Positions 53,043 through 61,840 of a stretch of DNA of 64,000 nt are shown here, piece by piece. A program made the position numbers and the translations under genes. The first letter of the stretch is position 1, and every line of letters starts with the position of its first letter. Location: NCBI RefSeq assembly GCF_000765215.1, contig NZ_JPJE01000005.1, positions 1-64,000 on the forward strand, given 5' to 3'. Origin of the DNA: Eubacterium sp. ER2 (GTDB lineage Bacteria; Bacillota; Clostridia; Lachnospirales; Lachnospiraceae). The notes below the pieces were generated by a model that was not told the DNA's origin, made no database searches, and saw nothing but the letters and a program-made list of their open reading frames with translations.

Positions 53043-53963
53043 ATGCCAATTCGAGTACAGAACGATCTTCCGGTAAAAGAGATACTGGAGCAGGAGAATA
53101 TCTTTGTGATGGATGAGCACCGGGCTACCCATCAGGACATCCGGCCCATCCGCATCGGGCTTCTGAACCTGATGCCGCTGAAGGAGGACACGGAGCTGCA
53201 GATCCTGCGGTCCATGTCCAACACACCCCTTCAGATTGATGTGGTGTTCATCAATGTGTCCAGCCATGAGTCCAAGAACACGTCCACCAGCCATCTGAAC
53301 AAGTTTTATCTGCCCTTTAAGGAGGTAAAGGATCAGAAATTCGACGGCTTTATCATCACCGGCGCCCCGGTGGAGCAGATGCCCTTTGAGGAGGTGGACT
53401 ACTGGGAGGAGCTGACCGAGATCATGGAGTGGACCAAGACCAATGTGACCTCCACCCTCCACCTGTGCTGGGGAGCCCAGGCGGCCCTCTACTACCACTA
53501 CGGGATCGACAAGGTGCCTCTGGAGAAGAAGCTGTTCGGCGTCTTCAGCCACAGGGTGCTGAACCGGAAGATCCCCCTTGTGCGTGGATTTGACGATGTG
53601 TTCCTGGCACCCCACTCCAGACACACCGACGTGCCGGCGGACAGGATCCGCGCGGACGGCAGGATCACCATCCTGGCGGAGTCAGAGAAGGCGGGGGCTT
53701 TCCTGTCCATGGCCCGGGACGGACGCCAGATCTTCGTCATGGGGCACCCGGAGTACGACAGGGTCACCCTGGACGGGGAGTATAAAAGAGACCTGGCCAA
53801 GGGGTTGCCCATTGAGATGCCGGAGAACTACTATCCGGATGATGACCCGCAGAAAAAGCCTCTCCTGACCTGGCGGGCCCACGGGAACAACCTGTACACC
53901 AACTGGCTGAATTATTACGTGTATCAGGTGACGCCCTACAACATGATCGGGACGCCGTTTTAA
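53043..53963 (+). CDS. metA: Homoserine O-acetyltransferase (MetA family, acetyl-CoA type)
   Basis: A 306-residue MetA enzyme that activates homoserine for methionine synthesis. Nucleophile Cys142 lies in HLCWGAQAAL, and the His-Glu pair in MGHPEYDR. Residue 111 is Glu (GAPVEQMPF) where succinyl-specific E. coli MetA has Gly, the known switch to acetyl-CoA. GGAGAAAAGACT precedes the ATG. No S-box or other riboswitch is seen upstream. Confidence 0.94.
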   Translation: MPIRVQNDLPVKEILEQENIFVMDEHRATHQDIRPIRIGLLNLMPLKEDTELQILRSMSNTPLQIDVVFINVSSHESKNTSTSHLNKFYLPFKEVKDQKFDGFIITGAPVEQMPFEEVDYWEELTEIMEWTKTNVTSTLHLCWGAQAALYYHYGIDKVPLEKKLFGVFSHRVLNRKIPLVRGFDDVFLAPHSRHTDVPADRIRADGRITILAESEKAGAFLSMARDGRQIFVMGHPEYDRVTLDGEYKRDLAKGLPIEMPENYYPDDDPQKKPLLTWRAHGNNLYTNWLNYYVYQVTPYNMIGTPF

Positions 53964-54036
53964 GAGAAGACTTTTGGTGTTGGCCAGCAGATGATAACGT
54001 AACTGATACATCTTTGCGATTGAGAAGGAAGAAAAA

Positions 54037-55641
54037 ATGCAGAAGAGGAAATGGCAGGTTTTAATTGTTGAGGATGAATTTCGGATAGGGATGCTGATCA
54101 AGCATCTGATCCGCTGGGATGAATTCAATATGGAGTGCGTGGATGTAGTGGATAACGGTGAGAGCGCTTTTGAGCTCATACAGAGAGTGCCTCTTGATAT
54201 TGTCATCACTGACATCCGTATGCCTAAAATGAATGGGCTTGACCTGATCAGCAAGGCAAGAGAGCTGCATGAAGAGATGAAGTTTATTGTGATCAGCGGG
54301 TACAAGGAATTTGAGTATGCGCATCGCGCACTTCAGTATGGCGTAGACGATTATCTGTTGAAGCCGATCAATGAGAACGAGCTCAATAAGGTGATGAAAA
54401 AGCTTCACACAGAGCTTATGGAGAAATATCAGCAGTCCATAGAACAGATGGAGATGAGGGAAGCGGTTTCTGAGAGTCGTCAGATCATTAAGAGAGATTT
54501 CCTGAAAAATATTATTGAGCAGGAAGACGAAATCCAGCCGGAAGATATGCGGGTGCCTCTGGAGGGAGAGATCTACAGGGGGATTGATATTAAGCTGGAC
54601 TACGTGGATTACAATAAGCATGATAAAAAGCAGGATAAACTGACTGTTGAGAGAATCACCTCTTCGGTGGAAAGTATCCTTCAGACAGAGGCGGAGGAAG
54701 TGCTGATCTGCGAGAAGGAAAATCTGCATATCTACTGTCTGTTTAACTACGACTGCAGCAAAACAAAAGAGATCAGGAACAGGATCAGCGATATCCTCTC
54801 ATCCGTTAAGGAATATCTGATGGGATTTGAACAGTATGAGGTGACGATAGGAGTAGGAACTGAGAGAACGGAGTTCAGTGAGATCCGGTTTTCTATACGT
54901 GAGGCGAACCAGGCTGTCGGAAACAGGATCAAGCTGGGAGTTGGCAGAATCATTTACGCAGAGTCCATTACCCGCGGACGAAAGACAGATTCCGCTGATT
55001 TTATTGACAGATACAGAAATGATATACTGACAAGTATCGAGAGTTATTCCCGGGAGAAATTGGAACAGTGCATTAATCAGATGTACAGTGAATTTATGTT
55101 GAGAGACGATCTGGATTTTTCCGTATGCTATGAGTTGGCTGAAGCTCTGATCACTCTTTTCTTTGAACATATCGATATGCAGCACGATGAGTCCAGAAGT
55201 GTCAGAAAAGGACTGAAGTCCAACTGCCAGCACTGCTATACGATTCCGGCGTTAAAAAGTCTTCTGAAGGAGAGCCTTGGAGGGTACCTGGACGCAAGCC
55301 GGGAGGCTATGGAAGCAGAGTCTGCAAAACCGATCAGACAGGCACAACAGTATGTGGATGAGCACTACGGAGAGAAGATTGTACTGGAAGACCTGGCTGA
55401 TATTGTCGGGCTTAATCCAGTGTATTTCAGCGTACTTTTCAAAAAAGAGACAGGAATCAATTTCAGCGCATATCTTGTCAATATCCGCATGGAGAAAGCC
55501 AAGGAAATGATCTGCGATACAAATGAGACGATCGCTGCGATCGCAGAGAGTGTGGGATATAAGGATTCCAGATATTTCAGTCAGATTTTTACCAAGACAG
55601 TCGGGGTGAAGCCGGCTCTTTACCGTAAGCTGCACTCGTAG
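54037..55641 (+). CDS. YesN-type response regulator (receiver plus AraC domain)
   Basis: A 534-residue regulator. The receiver spans about 1-125 with phospho-acceptor Asp59 in IVITDIRMPKMNG and the conserved Lys in YLLKPINENEL. A long linker domain (about 150-400) follows, then two AraC helix-turn-helix motifs at about 430-530 (VLEDLADIVGLNPVYFSVLFK and AAIAESVGYKDSRYFSQIF, each split). GAGAAGGAAGAAAAA precedes the ATG. The kinase gene starts 9 bases after its stop. It should activate the binding-protein promoter through the direct repeats at 58084-58119. Confidence 0.95.
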   Translation: MQKRKWQVLIVEDEFRIGMLIKHLIRWDEFNMECVDVVDNGESAFELIQRVPLDIVITDIRMPKMNGLDLISKARELHEEMKFIVISGYKEFEYAHRALQYGVDDYLLKPINENELNKVMKKLHTELMEKYQQSIEQMEMREAVSESRQIIKRDFLKNIIEQEDEIQPEDMRVPLEGEIYRGIDIKLDYVDYNKHDKKQDKLTVERITSSVESILQTEAEEVLICEKENLHIYCLFNYDCSKTKEIRNRISDILSSVKEYLMGFEQYEVTIGVGTERTEFSEIRFSIREANQAVGNRIKLGVGRIIYAESITRGRKTDSADFIDRYRNDILTSIESYSREKLEQCINQMYSEFMLRDDLDFSVCYELAEALITLFFEHIDMQHDESRSVRKGLKSNCQHCYTIPALKSLLKESLGGYLDASREAMEAESAKPIRQAQQYVDEHYGEKIVLEDLADIVGLNPVYFSVLFKKETGINFSAYLVNIRMEKAKEMICDTNETIAAIAESVGYKDSRYFSQIFTKTVGVKPALYRKLHS

Positions 55642-55650
55642 GAGGGAAGC

Positions 55651-56688
55651 ATGAAACAGATCCGGGTTACGAAAATTATATTAGTGATAGAGACAGTGCT
55701 TGTTTTTCTGCTGGTGGGAGCACTTGGTCGGATAGGCTATCCCCCTGTGACACTGTTCTTACTCTGCGTACTCCAGCTGATGTTGGACGTTGTTGTCTTT
55801 TGCGCTGTGATAAAACCGCTAAAAAATTTAGGTGAGACTCTGGACATGTTCGCGGGAAGAAACTGGACTGACGAAGAGTTTGAAGAACGGACGGAGAGCG
55901 TGCCGTATATCAGACAGATCAGAGAGATGATGGACCGGTATGCGGCCCAAAAGACAAGAGAAAACTCAGCGCAGATATTTGACAAGCAGACAGAGCTCAC
56001 AGCTCTTCAGAGCCAGATCAATCCTCATTTTCTCTACAACACACTGGAATGCATCCGGGGACAGGCCCTGATGGACGACAATCGGGAGATAGCAAGGATG
56101 GTTGAGGCTCTGGCAGCCTTTTTTCGGTACAGTATCAGCAAAAAGGGAAGTCTTGTCACCCTCAGAGATGAGATGGCAAATATTGACAATTATATGCTGA
56201 TACAGAGGTACCGTTTTAACAATCGGTTTTCTATGGAGATCATCATAGACGAGGAAGATGAGGAGGCGTACAATTTCCTGATTCCCAGGCTGATCATCCA
56301 GCCTGTTGTGGAGAACGCTATTTTCCACGGGCTTGAGGAGAGACTGGAAGGGGGGAAAGTTGTTATTGAGGTGATCGTGACAGAAAAAAATCTGATCATC
56401 ACCATATCGGATAATGGCAAGGGAATTGAAAAAGAAAAGCTTAAGAAACTGAATGAAAAGATTCGATCAAGGGATATAAAGCTGGAAGACGGCGCCGGGA
56501 AGGATCAGAGGAATACAGGGATTGCCCTTCCCAATATCCATAAGAGGATCCAGCTTCTGTACGGAGAGGAGTATGGTGTCAATGTATACAGCACACCGGG
56601 ACAGGGAACCGATGTGGAAATTACAATCCCGGTAAACGATGGGACAGACAGGGGTGGGGAGAATGAAGAAAGAAATATTGCGGATTAA
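55651..56688 (+). CDS. YesM-type sensor histidine kinase lacking an extracellular domain
   Basis: A 345-residue kinase of the His_kinase (YesM/LytS) type. Phospho-acceptor His126 is in SQINPHFLYNTLE. The ATPase domain has the N box RLIIQPVVENAIFHG, G1 ISDNGKGI and GIALPNIHKRIQLLYG. Two helices at about 7-26 and 33-54 are joined by only about six residues, so the large sensor domain normal for YesM kinases is absent. AGGAGGGAAGC precedes the ATG. The next gene starts inside its 3' end (26-base overlap). Sensing probably depends on a partner protein. Confidence 0.94.
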   Translation: MKQIRVTKIILVIETVLVFLLVGALGRIGYPPVTLFLLCVLQLMLDVVVFCAVIKPLKNLGETLDMFAGRNWTDEEFEERTESVPYIRQIREMMDRYAAQKTRENSAQIFDKQTELTALQSQINPHFLYNTLECIRGQALMDDNREIARMVEALAAFFRYSISKKGSLVTLRDEMANIDNYMLIQRYRFNNRFSMEIIIDEEDEEAYNFLIPRLIIQPVVENAIFHGLEERLEGGKVVIEVIVTEKNLIITISDNGKGIEKEKLKKLNEKIRSRDIKLEDGAGKDQRNTGIALPNIHKRIQLLYGEEYGVNVYSTPGQGTDVEITIPVNDGTDRGGENEERNIAD

Positions 56689-58081
56689 TGATCTGAATTA
56701 TACTTATACTTCGACAAACAGGCTCGAGAATATTTCACTTTGCATTCTGGAAGGGGAATGCGTGGGATTTCTCGGGCTTACTTATTCAGGAAAAGATCTT
56801 CTCGTACAGCTTTTGGACGGAAATCTGGAAGGTGGTATAGACGGAGCCGCGGTTTATATTGCGGGGGAAAAAGTGAGCGGGAGCAAGTACCTGCGCGAAA
56901 AGGTGTATCGCATAACCGCGGACAACTATCTGATCGACGACTGGACAGTGGCGGAATATATTGGCCTTGTTGATACAGGATGGCTCGGTATGCTGCTGCA
57001 TGGGAGACAGCTGGCGCAGGAGATAGGACAGTATTTTGAAAGCCTGGGGCTAAAATTTGATGTATCAAGAAAAATGAGGGAGCTCACCGAGGCAGAAAAG
57101 AGAATCGTAGATCTGGTTAAAGCACTGAAGAGGGGAGCAAAATTAGTCATTATTGAAGATGAGTTTGAGGGCATGGACTCGAGGGACATTGCGCTTTTTG
57201 CAGATGCGATGAAAAGATTGATAGCAGACCGGATGGCTGTTGTCGTGAACAGTCATTCTAATATGATCATGCATCTTCTGTCCGACAAATATATCATTTT
57301 CAGCAAGGGACGCATTGTGAAAAAATGCTCCAAGAGTTATATCAGAGACACTGAGCATTTGGAGCAGTTCCTTTTGAGTGGAGGGACGATAGCCGGGAAG
57401 ACAGCAGCGGGAAGGTATGTTCAGGAACAGGCGGAAGACGAAAATATTGTGTATAGAGTAAAAGGTTTTGTGTTTCAGAAAGAACAGAGAAGAGATTTTG
57501 CGTTTGCTAAAGGAAAAGTGGCGTCATTTCTTATATTGGACGGAAAAGAGAAAGAACGATTTTTTATGGCCCTTTCAGGCAGAATACCAGAGGAGGATAT
57601 CGAGTATGTTGTAGATGGCCGGCGTTATAGAAGTGTGAGCCCGGATTTCCTTGTCAGGCATAAAATCGTGTCTGTTAAATCCATGGGCGGACAGGATGAG
57701 ATTTTCACAAAGATGTCTGTGGAGGAAAACCTGCTGCTTCCGTCCCTTTACAAGATTTCCTCTCTGGAATATATTTCTTACGCCGGTGGTATGGCAAGGA
57801 TGGCAGGAGAGAACATGGAAAAAGAAGAGACAGACCAGACAGCAATGGCCGGGAGTCTGGAAATCAACGATGTGATCAGCATGACTTTGGAACGATGGTA
57901 TATTTACAACCCCAAGGTCCTCATCCTTTTTGAACCTTTTATTCTGTGCGATGCATATGGGGTGTCGATCGTGAAATCATATATAAAGAAATTTGCGGCC
58001 AGAGGTACATCTGTTGTGATCATAAAATCCAGGGAAGAGTATGTGGAGGATATCTCGGATGAGATTATTAACCTGCGATAA
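56663..58081 (+). CDS. Degenerate tandem ABC ATPase (RbsA-like) coupled to the sensor kinase
   Basis: A 472-residue protein with the two-domain layout of sugar-ABC ATPases (RbsA/MglA) but eroded motifs. Domain 1: Walker A is GLTYSGKD at 38-45, with Asp for the Ser/Thr that holds magnesium; the signature is LTEAE (141-145) instead of LSGGQ; Walker B LVIIEDEFEGMD (161-172) and His198 remain. Domain 2: Walker A is lost (LILDGKEKERFF), no signature is seen, Walker B survives only as VLILFEPF, and the H-loop His is absent. I chose ATG 56663 after GGGGTGGGGAG. A normal ATPase for the same transporter is encoded at 59295, so a regulatory rather than transport role is likely. The frame is intact, arguing against a pseudogene. 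Confidence 0.8.
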   Translation: MKKEILRINDLNYTYTSTNRLENISLCILEGECVGFLGLTYSGKDLLVQLLDGNLEGGIDGAAVYIAGEKVSGSKYLREKVYRITADNYLIDDWTVAEYIGLVDTGWLGMLLHGRQLAQEIGQYFESLGLKFDVSRKMRELTEAEKRIVDLVKALKRGAKLVIIEDEFEGMDSRDIALFADAMKRLIADRMAVVVNSHSNMIMHLLSDKYIIFSKGRIVKKCSKSYIRDTEHLEQFLLSGGTIAGKTAAGRYVQEQAEDENIVYRVKGFVFQKEQRRDFAFAKGKVASFLILDGKEKERFFMALSGRIPEEDIEYVVDGRRYRSVSPDFLVRHKIVSVKSMGGQDEIFTKMSVEENLLLPSLYKISSLEYISYAGGMARMAGENMEKEETDQTAMAGSLEINDVISMTLERWYIYNPKVLILFEPFILCDAYGVSIVKSYIKKFAARGTSVVIIKSREEYVEDISDEIINLR

Positions 58082-58083
58082 TG

Positions 58084-58149
58084 TCTAAAATTAGTCTCAC
58101 TTATTCTAAATTTTGTCTCGTTGGAAAAGAAAAAAACGTGATATATAAT
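58084..58149 (+). promoter_or_regulatory. Activated promoter of the binding-protein gene with two direct repeats
   Basis: TCTAAAATTAGTCTC (58084-58098) and TCTAAATTTTGTCTC (58105-58119) match at 13 of 15 positions and start 21 bases apart, two helical turns. The second ends one base before -35 TTGGAA (58121-58126); -10 TATAAT is at 58144-58149, spacer 17. This is the geometry of AraC-type activation. Confidence 0.75.
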
Positions 58150-58192
58150 AAAACCATCAAAAAGAGAGAAAATTCAGAAAAGGAGGAGTAAA

Positions 58193-59194
58193 ATGAAAAA
58201 GAAAGTTTTAGCGGTATTGCTGACAGCAGCTATGACTGCCACACTGGCAGCCGGGTGTTCAGGAGGATCATCTGACGGAGGAGGATCCAGCGAAGGCGGC
58301 GGTGGAGCGGCAGAGGACATGACCTTTGTTGTTGTACCCAAAACCGTGCATGCATGGTTCGATGAGGTAAACAAGGGAGCTCAGAAAGAGGCTGATCTTC
58401 TCTCCGAGCAGCTTGGAGTGGAAGTGAAGATTGATTACAGAGCTCCGGAGTCAGCAGAGGTTTCTGAACAGAACTCGGTACTGGAGCAGGCAGCAGCCAC
58501 AGAACCGACAGCGATCCTGATCGACCCTGTAGATTATGACGGAAGCGCGGATATTATTTCTGAGATCCAGGACAGAGGTATTCCGGTAATCCTGTTTGAC
58601 GCGCCCTCACCTGAAGGTAGCGGGCTGACATCCGTAGGTAATGATTTCGCGGAGCAGGCAGAGATTGCTGTGGATATGCTGATCGAGAACATGGGCACAT
58701 CCGGAAAAGTGGCAGTTATGCAGGGCGCGCCTACCGCTCCCAACCATGCAGAGAGATATCAGGCTCATCTTGATGCTCTGGCACAGTATCCGGATATTGA
58801 AGTGATTGACGGCGGTATCGACAATGACAACGTTGAGACGGCTCAGTCCCAGGCAGCGGCGGTTCTGGCGGCTAACCCGGATCTGACCGGATACCTGAAC
58901 TGTGACGCTTGTGGCGCTGGCGTAGCAGCAGCCATTGAGGAAAAAGGCATGCAGGATCAGGTGACATTCGTTGCCATGGATAATCTGATCGAGATCCTTG
59001 ATTACGTGAAGTCAGGAACGATCACAGCCACATCCTCCACACTTCCCCAGGAGCAGGGAATGTACGCGGTTCTTATGGCATACCAGGCAGCCCAGGGGAT
59101 GGATCTTCCGGCAATGGTTGACACGGGAATCGGACAGATCACACAGGACAATGTAGATGAGTGGATTGAGATTGTTAGCGCTCAGTCAGAGTAG
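58193..59194 (+). CDS. Sugar-binding lipoprotein of an ABC transporter (RbsB/periplasmic_binding_4 type)
   Basis: A 333-residue secreted binding protein. A signal peptide ends in the lipobox LAAGC with lipidated Cys22, followed by a flexible Gly/Ser linker to about residue 45. The two-lobed sugar-binding domain (MTFVVVPKTVHAWFDEVNKGAQ at its start, TEPTAILIDPVDYDG, and the hinge VIDGGIDNDNVETAQSQ) is of the ribose/galactose class. AAAAGGAGGAGTAA precedes the ATG. It has its own regulated promoter and is followed by a strong hairpin, which would keep its level above that of the membrane parts. Confidence 0.94.
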   Translation: MKKKVLAVLLTAAMTATLAAGCSGGSSDGGGSSEGGGGAAEDMTFVVVPKTVHAWFDEVNKGAQKEADLLSEQLGVEVKIDYRAPESAEVSEQNSVLEQAAATEPTAILIDPVDYDGSADIISEIQDRGIPVILFDAPSPEGSGLTSVGNDFAEQAEIAVDMLIENMGTSGKVAVMQGAPTAPNHAERYQAHLDALAQYPDIEVIDGGIDNDNVETAQSQAAAVLAANPDLTGYLNCDACGAGVAAAIEEKGMQDQVTFVAMDNLIEILDYVKSGTITATSSTLPQEQGMYAVLMAYQAAQGMDLPAMVDTGIGQITQDNVDEWIEIVSAQSE

Positions 59195-59228
59195 GAGCGA
59201 TCAGTAAATAGTTTTTTTAACGACTAGT

Positions 59229-59276
59229 AAGCGGGGGCTTGTAACTCGATTTAATCAAGTTGCTCGCCCCCGCTTT
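59229..59276 (+). terminator. Hairpin between binding-protein and ATPase genes (partial terminator)
   Basis: AAGCGGGGGC at 59229-59238 pairs with GCCCCCGCTT at 59266-59275, with inner GATT/AATC and AACT/AGTT pairs. Only TTT-AG follows, so read-through into the ATPase gene is expected; it can also protect the upstream mRNA. Confidence 0.75.
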
Positions 59277-59294
59277 AGTGTGAGGAGCATGTCT

Positions 59295-60776
59295 ATGAAA
59301 ATATTAGAGGCGAAAAATATTACAAAGATGTTTCCGGGCGTTGTCGCCCTGGATTCTGTAGATGTGGCCTTTGAACCGGGAGAGATACATGCGATTATCG
59401 GAGAGAACGGTGCGGGTAAAAGTACATTGATCAAATGTCTCACCGGCGTCTATGAGCCGGAGGAAGGAGAGGTGCTGATCGGCGGGGAAAACGCAGTGAA
59501 GAATAAGGCGCTTTTCGGAAAAATCGCGTATGTGCCCCAGGAAATCGACCTGTTCGGATATATGTCCGTTGCGGAAAATCTGTTCATGCCGTATGAGAAA
59601 TCCGGTATCAAAGGTACAGTTAATCAAAAAGAGCTGGAAAAAAGGGCGGTCCCTATTTTGGAGAAGTTTTCCATTCCCATTAAACCAAGTGATCTGGTAA
59701 AGGATATTTCCGTATCATCTCAGCAGCTTCTTCAGATCGCACGTGCAACAGTACATGAGGATTACGATGTTCTGATGCTGGATGAGCCCACTACCAGTTT
59801 GACAAGCAGGGATACAGAAATCCTGTTTGATGTGGTGAGAAAGATAAAAGAAGAAAACAAAGCGATTATCTTTATATCGCATAAATTGGAGGAAATATTC
59901 CTGCTGTCGGACGTGATTACTGTTTTCAGGAATGGGAAAAAGGTGGCTTTTTCCAAAACAGAAGATGTTGACACCGACTGGGTCATCAGGCAGATGACGG
60001 GACATGAAGTGGATCAGAATGAACGCTTTTACTCCACGAAAGTATCTGATGAGATTTTGATGGAGGTGAACCACCTCACAGGAGAGAAATTTACAGATAT
60101 TAGCTTTAAACTGCGAAAAGGAGAAATCCTTGGTTTTTCCGGCCTTGTTGGCGCGGGACGGAGTGAACTCATGCAGGCAGTGTTCGGCTACCTTCCCGTT
60201 TACGCCGGATCGGTGAAGATTGACGGGAAAGAATGGAAACTGGGAGACACGAATTATTCTGTAAGGAACGGACTCATTTATCTGCCGGAGGAAAGAAAGA
60301 AGCAGGGTATACTCCCGGTGCTGTCTATCAGGGAAAATATTTCCATCTCTGTACTTGATAATCTGAGAAGCGGATTAAATATATCCAGAAAGAAGGAAGA
60401 AGAACTGGCTCAGGATGTGATAGATACATACGATGTGAAGACACCTGGATCAGATAAGGAAATCCAGTTCTTATCCGGAGGAAATCAGCAGAAAGTTATC
60501 ATTGGTCGGGCAATGGCCAGCAAACCAAAGCTTTTGATTTTTGATGAGCCCACCAAAGGTATCGATGTAGGAACAAAAACGGAGATATACCGCCTTATGA
60601 AAAAGCTTGCGGAGGACGAAGGTATCGGTATTGTGATGATATCATCTGAGATGGAGGAAGTGAAAAAATGCTCCAACAGGATCATTGCAATGTACGAGGG
60701 AAGGATAGCAGGCGAATTTGATGAATATGCCGGGCAGCAGGATATTCTAGGGGCGATCATCGGAGTGAATTCTTAG
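59295..60776 (+). CDS. Sugar ABC transporter ATP-binding protein (RbsA type)
   Basis: A 493-residue tandem ATPase that energises sugar uptake. Domain 1 has Walker A GENGAGKST near 35-43 and Walker B DVLMLDEPTTSL with H-loop ISHKLEE. Domain 2 has the variant P-loop GLVGAGRSE, a full signature LSGGNQQK and Walker B LLIFDEPTKGID, the usual arrangement in RbsA. The ATG at 59295 follows GTGAGGAGCATGTCT; an ATG at 59289 is too close to the binding site. It contrasts with the eroded paralogue at 56663. The permease follows after 17 bases. Confidence 0.94.
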   Translation: MKILEAKNITKMFPGVVALDSVDVAFEPGEIHAIIGENGAGKSTLIKCLTGVYEPEEGEVLIGGENAVKNKALFGKIAYVPQEIDLFGYMSVAENLFMPYEKSGIKGTVNQKELEKRAVPILEKFSIPIKPSDLVKDISVSSQQLLQIARATVHEDYDVLMLDEPTTSLTSRDTEILFDVVRKIKEENKAIIFISHKLEEIFLLSDVITVFRNGKKVAFSKTEDVDTDWVIRQMTGHEVDQNERFYSTKVSDEILMEVNHLTGEKFTDISFKLRKGEILGFSGLVGAGRSELMQAVFGYLPVYAGSVKIDGKEWKLGDTNYSVRNGLIYLPEERKKQGILPVLSIRENISISVLDNLRSGLNISRKKEEELAQDVIDTYDVKTPGSDKEIQFLSGGNQQKVIIGRAMASKPKLLIFDEPTKGIDVGTKTEIYRLMKKLAEDEGIGIVMISSEMEEVKKCSNRIIAMYEGRIAGEFDEYAGQQDILGAIIGVNS

Positions 60777-60793
60777 GTAAAGAGGAGTTTGTT

Positions 60794-61801
60794 ATGAATA
60801 AAGAAAACACAAAACAGAAAACAGGAAATGCATTTGTCAATGCATTGAAAAAAAGTAATATGACTGCAATGGCGGCCATCCTGGTTGTCATGATCATCAT
60901 TGCGAGTGTTGTATCCCCTTACTTTCTGAATATTTATAATCTGCAGTCAGTGCTGAGGGATCTCGCGTTCATTGGAATGATCGGTATTGCACAGTCGTTG
61001 CTCCTTCTTGTAGGAGAACTGGATCTGTCAGTAGGAAAGATCGCATGTCTGTGCGGTATCCTTTCCGGTATGCTGATGGTAAATGCGGGAATTAACCCGT
61101 GGCTGGCATTGGTAGTAGGGCTGATACTTGGTGTTATATTTGGTTTTGTCAACGGGATCATCATCACTCGTCTTCGGCTGAATTCCATGGTCGCCACGAT
61201 CGGTATGCAGGGCGTGTATGGAGGAGTAAACCTCGTTATTACAAAAGGAAAAGCCGTAACGGGTATCCCGGCTGATGTACAGTTCCTTGGGAAAAATTCC
61301 ATAGGTCTCGTTCCTATTCCGTTTATCATCTGCATTATTGTCCTTATCATTATTTTATTTTTGGTAAAGAAAACAAAGACCGGGCGCTATATTTATGCCA
61401 TTGGTAACAGCAAGGAAGCCGCAAAGATCCTGGGTATCAAAGTGGACCGCATCCGCGTGATGATCTACTCCATCGTCGGCCTGATCTCCTCCCTGGCAGG
61501 GCTTTTGTATGTTTGTCGTCTGGGATCAGCCCAGACAGCCATAGGTGAAGACTGGCCCATGAACTCCATCGCCGCATCTGTTATCGGAGGCCTCTCCCTG
61601 ACAGGAGGAGTTGGAAATCCGGCAGGAGCACTGATCGGAGCAGCGGTTATCACCATTATCCAGAACATTATCGTACTGTTCGGTGTTAACTCTTACTGGC
61701 AGTCGGCAGTCAGCGGCATCGTCGTTGTACTTGCTATTTCCTTCAGTTCTATTTCTGACATCGTACGTGAGAAACGGCAGAGAAGGATCAAACTTAACTA
61801 A
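60794..61801 (+). CDS. Sugar ABC transporter permease (RbsC type)
   Basis: A 335-residue permease of the BPD_transp_2 family with eight to ten membrane helices. The segment GELDLSVGKIACLCGI near residue 77 and the ATPase-contact loop YAIGNSKEAAKILGIKVDRIR are the family marks. Only one permease gene is present, so it should form a homodimer, as RbsC does. The next gene starts 39 bases on. With the lipoprotein and ATPase it forms a complete importer. Confidence 0.94.
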   Translation: MNKENTKQKTGNAFVNALKKSNMTAMAAILVVMIIIASVVSPYFLNIYNLQSVLRDLAFIGMIGIAQSLLLLVGELDLSVGKIACLCGILSGMLMVNAGINPWLALVVGLILGVIFGFVNGIIITRLRLNSMVATIGMQGVYGGVNLVITKGKAVTGIPADVQFLGKNSIGLVPIPFIICIIVLIIILFLVKKTKTGRYIYAIGNSKEAAKILGIKVDRIRVMIYSIVGLISSLAGLLYVCRLGSAQTAIGEDWPMNSIAASVIGGLSLTGGVGNPAGALIGAAVITIIQNIIVLFGVNSYWQSAVSGIVVVLAISFSSISDIVREKRQRRIKLN

Positions 61802-61840
61802 ATAGACGCAACAGGATCTTATACACAGGAGGTTTAATCT

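Noticed and set aside
56663-58081. Degenerate ABC ATPase as a pseudogene
   Set aside because: The frame is uninterrupted over 472 codons, the ribosome binding site is intact, gene order is tightly coupled and Walker B and H-loop of domain 1 are kept, which fits a retained regulatory function better than decay.
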